Source of the DNA: Thermoleophilia bacterium
GTDB lineage: Bacteria; Actinomycetota; Thermoleophilia; RBG-16-64-13
DNA: 7,621 nt
Direction of reading: 5' to 3'
Assembly (NCBI GenBank): GCA_016929985.1
Contig: JAFGIH010000854.1
Location: 1-7,621 of the forward strand
The position numbers and the translations under genes were made by a program. The notes beneath the pieces were generated by a model. The model had not been told where the DNA came from. It searched no databases and saw only the letters and a program-made list of their open reading frames with translations. How positions within the stretch are numbered: the first letter of the stretch is position 1; each line of letters starts with the position of its first letter. This document shows positions 1 to 5,814 of this stretch, in pieces.

Positions 1-620
1 AGGACCTCTATTCCCGGGTCCTCGAGCCCTTCCTGAAGATGGTGGGCAGACGCTGGCAAGAGGGTCGGACCACCGTGTGGGAGGAGCATCTCATCGTCGG
101 CGCCGTACGGACGGCCATGGAAGCCCTCTATCCCAGGGTGCTCGAGCGCAAGGCCGACGTCGAGCCCGTGCCGCTCACCGTGGCCTTCTTCTGCCCTCCT
201 GAGGAAACCCACGACGTCGGCCTGCGCATGTTGGCCGATCGCTTCGCCCTACGAGGCTTCCGCACCATCTACGTGGGAGCGATGACCCCGGTCGCCCAGA
301 TGGTGGATTGTGTCCGCGCGACGGGCGCGTCGGTTGTCTGCCTCTCCGCGTCCACCCACTACCAGCGTTCAGCGCTGCACGAGGTGGTCGCGCGTCTGCG
401 CGAGGTTCTCCCTCAGACCCGCATCGTGGTGGGTGGACCGGCGTTTGCGCACTCCGACCGCGGCTGGGAGCAGTACGTCGTGCACTCGGTCGAGTCGCTG
501 TTGGACGAGCTGGTCGAAGAGGCACAGGCCGGAGCGGTAGCCACGGCCGCAGTGCAAGGGAGTGCGGCGGGCGCCGGCAAGCCGCTGGCTCCGACCGACG
601 AGGAACACTCCGATGCTTGA
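1..620 (+). CDS. Cobalamin (B12)-binding sensor/regulator, CarH/LitR-type C-terminal part (5' end outside window)
   Basis: The frame is open to the left edge (first whole codon at base 3), so the ATG at 39 is internal and the gene is cut by the window. The visible part starts in a four-helix B12-binding cap and carries the Wx9EH signature of CarH-type photoreceptors: Trp codon at 54, Glu-His codons at 84-89. A Rossmann-like B12-binding domain follows, with an E-x-H-x-x-G motif (Glu 204, His 210, Gly 219; the His would be the lower cobalt ligand), an SAS motif at 345-353 and a Gly-Gly at 432-437. The last 30 or so residues are an Ala-rich tail. In known relatives these domains follow a MerR-type DNA-binding domain and act as adenosylcobalamin-dependent, light-sensitive repressors; that N-terminus is not visible here. 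The residue after the Trp is Gln, where the Thermus protein has the His used in the photolysed state. It overlaps the permease gene by 8 bases. Confidence 0.85.
   Translation, partial: DLYSRVLEPFLKMVGRRWQEGRTTVWEEHLIVGAVRTAMEALYPRVLERKADVEPVPLTVAFFCPPEETHDVGLRMLADRFALRGFRTIYVGAMTPVAQMVDCVRATGASVVCLSASTHYQRSALHEVVARLREVLPQTRIVVGGPAFAHSDRGWEQYVVHSVESLLDELVEEAQAGAVATAAVQGSAAGAGKPLAPTDEEHSDA
600..605 (+). promoter_or_regulatory. Ribosome binding site for the ABC permease
   Basis: GAGGAA lies inside the end of the B12 gene, seven bases before the ATG at 613. It decides the permease start: the longer frame opening at 562 has no comparable site and would add 17 residues that do not look like a permease N-terminus. 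Confidence 0.7.
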
Positions 621-1761
621 GCTGCGTATTGCCCTGCGCTTCCTGAGGCGCAACAAAGTCCAGTCCCTTCTCATCATCCTGGGTATCGCGATAGGGATCG
701 CGGTACAGGTGTTCGTGGGGTCTCTCATCACCAGTCTGCAAGATTCCCTGGTGGACGAGACCGTGGGTTCGAGTGCGCATGTGAGTCTGGAGCCAGGTGA
801 CAAACAAACGGCCTTCGCCTTCACAGTTGAGGACAGGGCGACGGTGAGCAACGACCCCCGCGTGACGGCGGTAGCCCCCGTGCAGAACCTCTCGGCGCTC
901 GTATCGGTTGGCGAGACAAGCATACCGGTGGCAGTCAAAGGCGGCGAACCTGCCGACCTTGACTCCATCTACGGGTTGTCGGGGAAACTGGTGGCCGGGG
1001 AGATCTCGCTGGCCGGCGACCGCATCGCGGTGGGGAAGGAACTGGCCGAGCAGAACGGCCTGGCCCCCGGAGACGCCCTGCGGTTGGTCCTGGCCGACGG
1101 GTCGACGGTAGAGACGGTGCTGGAGGGCGTGTTCGACTTGGGGGCGCAGGCCGCCAACGAGCGTTCCGTATTCTCCGGACTGGAGTTGGCGAGTTCGGCC
1201 CTCGGCCGGCCGGTCGACCAGGTGAGCGCCGTGGAGATGCAGATAGCCGACGTCTTCACCTCGCCCGAGGTGGCGACGGGTCTTGCGACAACCTTCCCGC
1301 AGCTCACGGTCGGCGAATGGCAGGCCAAGAACAGCGACCTCCTCACCGCCCTTCAGAGCCAGAGCACCTCATCGTATATGATCCAGGTGTTCGTCATCAT
1401 CGCGGTGATGCTAGGCATCGCCTCCACCCTCGCCATCTCAGCCGTGCAGAAGACCCGGCAGATAGGCATTCTCAAGGCACTCGGCATGTCCGACGCCAAG
1501 ACCGGATTGGTGTTCCTCTACCAGGCGGGCATCCTCGGGGTGATAGGCACGGCGCTCGGCATCGCCGTGAGCCTGGCGCTGATCGCCGTGTTCAGTTCCG
1601 TGGCCAGAAGTGGCGACTCTGGGCTCTTCCCCATCGAGCCCAGGTTGGGCTTCGTGCTTCTGTCGGCCGGCATAGGCATCGCCATCGCCTTGATATCGGC
1701 CATCATCCCGTTCCGTAAGACCGCGCGTCTCGACCCCATACAGGTGATCCAGGGTGGCTGA
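613..1761 (+). CDS. ABC transporter permease, FtsX/MacB/LolC-like
   Basis: 382-residue membrane subunit of an ABC transporter of the MacB/LolCDE/FtsX class (mechanotransmission type), which moves or extracts hydrophobic molecules, peptides or lipoproteins at the outer face of the membrane. Layout is typical: a short basic N-terminus, one membrane helix at about residues 18-40, a large extracytoplasmic domain to about residue 250 (MacB periplasmic-core type), then three helices at about 256-278, 299-328 and 348-368. The cytoplasmic loop after the second helix has the family sequence TRQIGILKALGMS (about 283-295), and the protein ends in a family-typical ARLDPIQVIQGG tail. The ATG at 613 is chosen for its GAGGAA site and the fit to family N-termini. 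It overlaps the preceding stop by 8 bases and the ATPase start by 8 bases, so the three genes are probably coupled. The substrate cannot be read from sequence. Confidence 0.9.
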   Translation: MLELRIALRFLRRNKVQSLLIILGIAIGIAVQVFVGSLITSLQDSLVDETVGSSAHVSLEPGDKQTAFAFTVEDRATVSNDPRVTAVAPVQNLSALVSVGETSIPVAVKGGEPADLDSIYGLSGKLVAGEISLAGDRIAVGKELAEQNGLAPGDALRLVLADGSTVETVLEGVFDLGAQAANERSVFSGLELASSALGRPVDQVSAVEMQIADVFTSPEVATGLATTFPQLTVGEWQAKNSDLLTALQSQSTSSYMIQVFVIIAVMLGIASTLAISAVQKTRQIGILKALGMSDAKTGLVFLYQAGILGVIGTALGIAVSLALIAVFSSVARSGDSGLFPIEPRLGFVLLSAGIGIAIALISAIIPFRKTARLDPIQVIQGG

Positions 1762-2482
1762 CATCATAACAGTGAGCGACGTGACCAAGGAGTACGGCGC
1801 CACGGTCAAGACCAAAGCCCTGCGTGGGGTCTCGTTCCACGTGGAGGGCAAGGAGTTTCTCTCCATCATCGGGCAGTCCGGCAGCGGTAAGTCCACCCTG
1901 CTCAACCTTCTGGGGCTCTTGGACCGCCCCACCGAGGGGACGGTGAGCCTACTGGGCACCGACGTCGGTTCGCTCAGCAAGAAGGAGCGCGCGGCGTTCC
2001 GCAACAAGCACTTGGGTTTCGTATTCCAGTTCCATCATCTGCTGCCCGAGTTCTCGGTACGAGAGAATCTTCTCATCCCCACCTGGATCGGCGGGCTCAA
2101 GGGCGGCGCCAGCACGACAACCCAGACGCGAAAGCGGGCCGAGGAGATCCTCGACTTCCTGGGTGTGGGACAGGTGGCCGACAAGAGCGCGGAGCAGATC
2201 TCGGGAGGACAGAAGCAGCGGGTCGCCATAGGCCGGGCCCTCATGAACTCCCCCGACATCCTCCTGGCCGACGAGCCCACCGGCAACCTGGACACCGAGA
2301 ACTCGGCGTTGGTATACGACCTGTTCCGCCGCATCCATGACGAAATGGGTACGACGTTCGTCATCGTCACGCACGATCGAGCCATAGCCCAGCAAACCGA
2401 CCGCATCATCGAGGTCACAGACGGGCTGATCTCCGAGGACGTAAGAAACGAGTACTTGGGCGCGCCGGCAACCCGGCCCTGA
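1754..2482 (+). CDS. ABC transporter ATP-binding protein, LolD/MacB-like
   Basis: 242-residue nucleotide-binding subunit that powers the permease encoded just upstream. All motifs are present: Walker A GQSGSGKS (residues 40-47), Q-loop Gln 92 in FVFQFHHLLPEFS, a wording typical of LolD/MacB ATPases, signature ISGGQ (149-153, Ile replacing the usual Leu), Walker B ending in Asp 173-Glu 174, D-loop NLD (178-180) and switch His 207. A Gly/Thr-rich stretch at about 113-125 sits between Q-loop and signature. The start is a GTG at 1754, inside the end of the permease gene, with a modest AGGTG site at 1742-1746. No membrane-fusion protein or second permease gene is present in the window, so the complex is probably a homodimeric permease with two copies of this ATPase. 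The exact LolD versus MacB assignment is uncertain; the enzyme class is not. Confidence 0.93.
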   Translation: MADIITVSDVTKEYGATVKTKALRGVSFHVEGKEFLSIIGQSGSGKSTLLNLLGLLDRPTEGTVSLLGTDVGSLSKKERAAFRNKHLGFVFQFHHLLPEFSVRENLLIPTWIGGLKGGASTTTQTRKRAEEILDFLGVGQVADKSAEQISGGQKQRVAIGRALMNSPDILLADEPTGNLDTENSALVYDLFRRIHDEMGTTFVIVTHDRAIAQQTDRIIEVTDGLISEDVRNEYLGAPATRP

Positions 2483-2496
2483 CGCGAAGCCCCCGC

Positions 2497-3171
2497 CTAG
2501 TCGATCGCGAAGAAGACCCGTCCGCCTTCGCGCGACAGTAGGTCTTGTAGCATCAGCGTTCCTTCGGCGATCTGCTTGGAGGCCACCGCGAACACCAGGT
2601 TGCCCGACACCGCTTCTCCGCCGGCCACTTCGCTGGTGTCGGTCATGGGCGCCGGCGGCACCACGGATGCCAGACTGAAGGTATCGCCCTCGTCTCCTAC
2701 AAACGTGCTGAGGATGTCGATCCAGAAGGTGCCTGTGTCCTCGCCGACGTAGGTGGCCTCCAGCGTGATGAGGACGTAGCGGTCGTCGGGCCCGGGAGGA
2801 TCGTTGAACATGTTCTCGTCGAGGATGGCCTGAGTGGCGTCCGCCGACACGTCCACGACCCGCACCCTCCAGTCACCGACGCCGGCTTCCCGCCCCATGG
2901 GTATGGGTTCTCTGCGCGTGCCCCCGGCGGTCGCTTCGGATCCGTCGTCTATCGACGCCCCGGTCGTCGTGGTGGTCGAGCCAACGGCGATGACGCCGTT
3001 GGTCGATGCGGCCGACAACTCCGAAGTAGATCCACTGCCGTCACCGCCACAAGCGCCGGCGGCAAACACGACGAGCACGGTCAACAGCACCGCCACGGCT
3101 ATAGCGCCGCGCTGCAACCGATGGAGCGGCATCGTCGCAGGGCCGCCACCAGACTGCCGACCGGGCTTCAC
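2497..3171 (-). CDS. Putative lipoprotein with DUF4352-like domain
   Basis: 224-residue predicted secreted lipoprotein. A basic N-terminus and a hydrophobic segment (residues about 23-37) run into AAGAC, a loose lipobox with the lipidated Cys at residue 41. Next comes a low-complexity Gly/Ser/Thr/Ala linker (about 42-80, including five Thr in a row), as in many Gram-positive surface lipoproteins. From about residue 90 a beta-rich domain resembles DUF4352 (telokin-like): a segment ending in WRVRVVDV, then YVLITLEATYVGED, and a late VSGNLVFAVA strand. Such domains are found on cell-surface proteins; no enzymatic residues are evident. The GTG at 3171 shares one base with the DUF4125 stop (TAGTG), favouring coupled translation. 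An ATG at 3132 (residue 14) would give a more standard signal peptide and is a real alternative. It is the last gene of the minus-strand operon. Confidence 0.75.
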   Translation of the reverse strand: MKPGRQSGGGPATMPLHRLQRGAIAVAVLLTVLVVFAAGACGGDGSGSTSELSAASTNGVIAVGSTTTTTGASIDDGSEATAGGTRREPIPMGREAGVGDWRVRVVDVSADATQAILDENMFNDPPGPDDRYVLITLEATYVGEDTGTFWIDILSTFVGDEGDTFSLASVVPPAPMTDTSEVAGGEAVSGNLVFAVASKQIAEGTLMLQDLLSREGGRVFFAID

Positions 3172-3818
3172 TAGCCTCTCTCTGCTTGAGCCTTCTCGAC
3201 ACGCGCCTTCTGCGCGGCTTCGGCATCGTCGAGTGATGCGTAACCCAGCCGTTCTACCGTGTTTTGCAGGATGATCTGGGCCGCGCTCTGCCCGTCTGCT
3301 TCCAACTGCATGTAGTGGTCTTCGAGAAGCCGGAGGGTCCTCACACTGTAGGTGCCCAGCTCACCCCGGTTGTAGGTCTCAAAAGACGGAGTATGCGCGC
3401 TGTCGCCCGAATTGCGGATGGGCCGTCCCTGGGCGCCCACATGCGGGTACTTCTCGGCCAACTCCTCCATCCAGCGCACCGAGAGGTCCGACAGGCGCTC
3501 GATGATCGCTGCCGCTTCGGCATCCAACAGGGACACATCCGGGGCGATCCGCCTGAACTCGCACGGCGAGGAGTACTCCATCATCCGCGCGTACTTCTCG
3601 GTCATGAGATTGCGGCCGGCCGCTTCGGCCTTCTGCAGATCGTCCAAGTAGCTCTCTGCCGTGGCCTGATTCCAGGCCTGTAGCTGGCTGGAGCGCATGA
3701 TCTCAAACGTCTTGCGGTCTTGCTGACAGGCCGCCGGCCCGTCTATGCCCTGCACCGAATGGAACATCTCCCACTCGATGTCGAGTATGCCTCTCATCGT
3801 CTCTTGCATGACATCCAT
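3171..3818 (-). CDS. DUF4125 family protein
   Basis: 215-residue soluble protein recognised as DUF4125, a family without assigned function. Features seen: an N-terminal EWEMF (residues 15-19), a nearby SVQGIDGPAAC, the block TFEIMRSSQ (37-45) followed by an Ala-Trp, then LMTEKYARMMEY (71-82), and in the C-terminal half a KYP...GRPIR segment followed by SFETYNRGELGTYS. Composition suggests mostly alpha helix; there is no signal peptide or membrane segment. The ATG at 3818 lies 12 bases after the DUF4037 stop, and the stop overlaps the lipoprotein start, so it belongs to the same operon. Co-occurrence with the nucleotidyltransferase-like DUF4037 protein suggests it is a partner or substrate of that enzyme; this is inference. 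Family identification is from motif memory, not from a search. Confidence 0.85.
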   Translation of the reverse strand: MDVMQETMRGILDIEWEMFHSVQGIDGPAACQQDRKTFEIMRSSQLQAWNQATAESYLDDLQKAEAAGRNLMTEKYARMMEYSSPCEFRRIAPDVSLLDAEAAAIIERLSDLSVRWMEELAEKYPHVGAQGRPIRNSGDSAHTPSFETYNRGELGTYSVRTLRLLEDHYMQLEADGQSAAQIILQNTVERLGYASLDDAEAAQKARVEKAQAERG

Positions 3819-3830
3819 GGTCTCATCTCG

Positions 3831-4781
3831 CTATTCCGCCATCACGGGTAGGCTTCGCAGTGCTTGGTTCTCTATATTAGCCTGCACCGCGTGCGCGTGG
3901 TCCATAAGGAAGTCGCTTTCCGAACCGCTCAACCCCTCCACGGTCAGCTCCGCGATGATGAGAGCGCTGATCTCCTCCACGATGCGTACCCTCTCCGCGG
4001 GCGGCGGGGCCGGAGCTTCAGAACAGAGGTCGGCGAAGAGCCGATGGCCGGTCTCGCCCAACACAGGCAGGTCGTTCAGGCCCCGGTGCATCCACTTGTA
4101 GAAGGGCCTATATCGCCTGTTGAGCAGGTAGACGATCGAGATAGCCGCCTCCATGAAGCTGCTGAGCGCGCAGTGGGCGGCAACCAGCTCGCCCCGCGCC
4201 AGGCTCCGCCCATAGTTGTATTGCCCCGTCTGTCCCGCTGTATAGCAGCGGGCGGCCAGCTTCTTGCGCCGGATGTCTTCGGGATAGAAGGCCAGCAACC
4301 CATCGCGGAAGGCTGTGAACTCCCCCAGGGGGTCGCGGAACACCCTGCCGTTGGTAGCCGTTGCCAGGTAGGTCTCGGGAAGCGCTCTCCACTCAGCAAG
4401 ACCGGCAGGCACATGGTCGAAGCGGATGAACCTGCGGTAGAAGTCCTTGATCTCGAAGACTCCGGTCCGCTTGCCCGCGTGCGGGCCTTCCAGCCTGCGC
4501 TTGTACCCCAGGTAGTCCTTCGGCAGCTCGTCGTAGCACCTTTGCAGCTCCTCGCCGATCGCCACGTGGTCGTCCTCAGTAAGCCAGAGGCAGAAACCCG
4601 GCCCCCAATCATGATCGTGGGAGAACTCGTCGTCGAACCCGAAACACTCCGATCCCTCTCCCACGAGACCTGCCGCGATCCTGTTCTCGTAGTCAGGAAA
4701 ATGCTTGGCCAGCAGGGGCCGGCCGTGCTCTTCGTAGTACCGCTCGGCGAGCTCGAGACCCTTCATGCCGGCGCCTGTCAC
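3831..4781 (-). CDS. DUF4037 protein, nucleotidyltransferase fold
   Basis: 316-residue soluble protein recognised as containing DUF4037. Residues 43-60 hold a Pol-beta-type nucleotidyltransferase signature: Gly43-Ser44, eleven residues, then Asp56-His-Asp58, matching the hG[GS]x9-13[DE]h[DE] rule; the string DDEFSHDHDWGPGF is characteristic of DUF4037. Both metal-binding carboxylates are therefore present and the protein is plausibly an active nucleotidyl (AMP/UMP/GMP-type) transferase; the third carboxylate was not placed. The C-terminal half (from about residue 180) is helical, with YNYGRSLARGELVAAH and RRYRPFYKWMHRGL, similar in style to the helical domains that follow such cores in aminoglycoside nucleotidyltransferases. 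The GTG at 4781 overlaps the TPR stop as GTGA. An ATG at 4766 (residue 6, MKGLELAERYYEE) matches the usual family N-terminus and may be the true start. The substrate (small molecule, RNA or protein) is unknown. Confidence 0.87.
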   Translation of the reverse strand: MTGAGMKGLELAERYYEEHGRPLLAKHFPDYENRIAAGLVGEGSECFGFDDEFSHDHDWGPGFCLWLTEDDHVAIGEELQRCYDELPKDYLGYKRRLEGPHAGKRTGVFEIKDFYRRFIRFDHVPAGLAEWRALPETYLATATNGRVFRDPLGEFTAFRDGLLAFYPEDIRRKKLAARCYTAGQTGQYNYGRSLARGELVAAHCALSSFMEAAISIVYLLNRRYRPFYKWMHRGLNDLPVLGETGHRLFADLCSEAPAPPPAERVRIVEEISALIIAELTVEGLSGSESDFLMDHAHAVQANIENQALRSLPVMAE

Positions 4782-5641
4782 TTGCCCCCGATGTCTCCGG
4801 ATGTCCCAGAGTCTCTACCAGTTGCAGCCGCGCGCATCTTCTCCCGCGTGCGAGCCAGATTTCTGCTGGCTTTCTGCCAATCCGGGTGATCGGTTCCCAG
4901 GACCTTCTCGATGAGCTCGAGAGCTTGAGCGAAATAACGCTCGGCGGTGGCATAATCCCCGCCCATGTAGCCGGCGGCGGCGAGGTTGTTTAGACCCGTG
5001 AGGTAGAGCACCGAGCCCTTTCCCTCGGCCTGCTCGTACAGCTCGAGGGTCTGCTCGAGGTACCTCTGGGCTTCCGCGTGCCTGCCGGTGCTCATGGCCA
5101 CCGAGGCCAGGTTGTTGAGAGTCGTCGCGTAGACGGCGTTGTGCTTACCGCTTCTCTCGAGGACCTCCAAGGCTCTGCGGTGCAGCTGCTCGGCCTCCTC
5201 GTATCTCTGGAGATCCTGATACACCAGGCCAAGGTTGTTGAGAGCGCTCAGGTAGACGAAATGCTCCGTGCCCACCTGTCGCTCGTAGATCTCGATGGCC
5301 TCGATGAACAACGCCTCCGCTTTCTCATGATCGCGCTTGATGCGATAGGTCCCCGCCAGGTTGTTGATGCACGTGGCGTAATCGGCGTTGTCGGTGCCAC
5401 GGGCCTCGGCCTCGATCTTCGCGGCTCTTACGAAGGCGTCTTCGGAACTCTTGAGTTCGCGGAGCGTACGGCACAGTGAGCCGAGCTCGTTGAGCGCTGC
5501 GACATGGGCGGAAGAGTCTTCGCCCTCCTCCTCCTGCGTGAGTTCCACGGCCTCACGCAGGAGCGGAAGGATCTCGCGCAGTCTTTGTTCGGCCTGCAGG
5601 CCGGCGATCTGCTCTCGTATCTCTTGTAGTCTCTCGGTCAC
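4778..5641 (-). CDS. Tetratricopeptide repeat protein (kinesin-light-chain-like TPRs)
   Basis: 287-residue soluble protein built from about six tandem TPR units. The repeat anchor NNL (or N-E-L, R-N-L) recurs at residues 51, 93, 135, 176, 218 and 260, a period of 41-42 residues as in TPR_10/TPR_12 (kinesin light chain) repeats rather than the classic 34. Units follow the pattern A-x-x-x-NNLA...G-x-x-x-x-A-E-x-x-x-x-x-A-L-E. The first 40 residues form a charged helical lead-in and the last 20 are a Gly/Ser/Lys-rich tail. TPRs mediate protein-protein contact, so this is probably the scaffold or recognition part of the operon. The start is a GTG at 5641 with a strong AAGGGGG site at 5646-5652. 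It is the first gene of the operon, just behind a candidate promoter, and overlaps the DUF4037 gene by 4 bases. Confidence 0.9.
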   Translation of the reverse strand: MTERLQEIREQIAGLQAEQRLREILPLLREAVELTQEEEGEDSSAHVAALNELGSLCRTLRELKSSEDAFVRAAKIEAEARGTDNADYATCINNLAGTYRIKRDHEKAEALFIEAIEIYERQVGTEHFVYLSALNNLGLVYQDLQRYEEAEQLHRRALEVLERSGKHNAVYATTLNNLASVAMSTGRHAEAQRYLEQTLELYEQAEGKGSVLYLTGLNNLAAAGYMGGDYATAERYFAQALELIEKVLGTDHPDWQKASRNLARTREKMRAAATGRDSGTSGDIGGK

Positions 5642-5666
5642 GGCACCCCCTTAGAAGTCGTCACAC

Positions 5667-5695
5667 CAGCTATAACCGCCGGCCACCCTTGTCAA
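5667..5695 (-). promoter_or_regulatory. Candidate promoter of the TPR-DUF4037-DUF4125-lipoprotein operon
   Basis: On the minus strand a perfect TTGACA -35 box lies at 5695-5690, followed by a TATAGC -10-like box at 5674-5669 after a 15-base spacer. The spacing is shorter than the ideal 17, so activity may be modest or depend on an activator. Transcription would begin near 5662, giving a leader of about 20 bases that contains the AAGGGGG ribosome site before the GTG at 5641. Confidence 0.45.
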
Positions 5696-5704
5696 ACCCT
5701 GCCC

Positions 5705-5733
5705 TTTACCCACATCACCCCGGCTGCCATAAT
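5705..5733 (+). promoter_or_regulatory. Candidate promoter of the MFS transporter gene
   Basis: TTTACC at 5705-5710 (four of six matches to TTGACA) and CATAAT at 5728-5733 (five of six to TATAAT) are separated by exactly 17 bases. Transcription would start near 5740, leaving a leader of about 75 bases before the TTG at 5815. The A+T-richer boxes stand out from the high-GC surroundings. Confidence 0.5.
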
Positions 5734-5802
5734 GCGAAAGGCCGACGCCGTCGCGCGAAGGACCGCGCATTCTTGCGCCCGTTCCTCAGAGACTCCCCCG
5801 CT

Positions 5803-5807
5803 AAGGA
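5803..5807 (+). promoter_or_regulatory. Ribosome binding site deciding the MFS start
   Basis: AAGGA lies seven bases before the TTG at 5815. The longest open frame begins at a TTG at 5689 that has no such site and lies upstream of the promoter candidate. A weaker alternative is GAAGGA at 5757-5762, ten bases before a TTG at 5773. Confidence 0.6.
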
Positions 5808-5814
5808 CGAAGCC

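Larger units (their letters stand above)
5642..5814. other. Divergent intergenic control region
   Basis: 173 bases between the TPR gene and the proposed start of the MFS gene. It holds two back-to-back promoter candidates whose -35 boxes are only 9 bases apart, ribosome sites for both genes, and a small GCGCG/CGCGC stem (5753-5757 with 5764-5768) in the MFS leader. No clear palindromic operator was found. Confidence 0.55.

Noticed and set aside
39..41. ATG as the start of the B12-binding gene
   Set aside because: The frame upstream is open to the window edge and encodes continuing B12-cap sequence (DLYSRVLEPFLK), so this Met is internal.
175..807. A 210-codon open frame on the minus strand
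   Set aside because: It is antisense to the B12-binding and permease genes and is Arg/Pro-rich without domain features.
2483..2509. CGCGA/TCGCG inverted repeat between the convergent operons
   Set aside because: Only five pairs with a 17-base loop and no T-run; too weak for a terminator.
3390..3425. R-N-x5-H string in the DUF4125 protein resembling a HEPN RNase motif (R-x4-6-H)
   Set aside because: It sits in a Gly/Ser/Pro-rich, probably non-helical stretch, whereas the HEPN motif lies at a helix. One short match is not enough to call a HEPN/MNT-type toxin-antitoxin pair.
3864..4889. A 341-codon open frame on the plus strand
   Set aside because: It lies antisense to the DUF4037 and TPR genes, which have clear family motifs. 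Long antisense frames are expected in high-GC DNA and this translation shows no recognisable domain.
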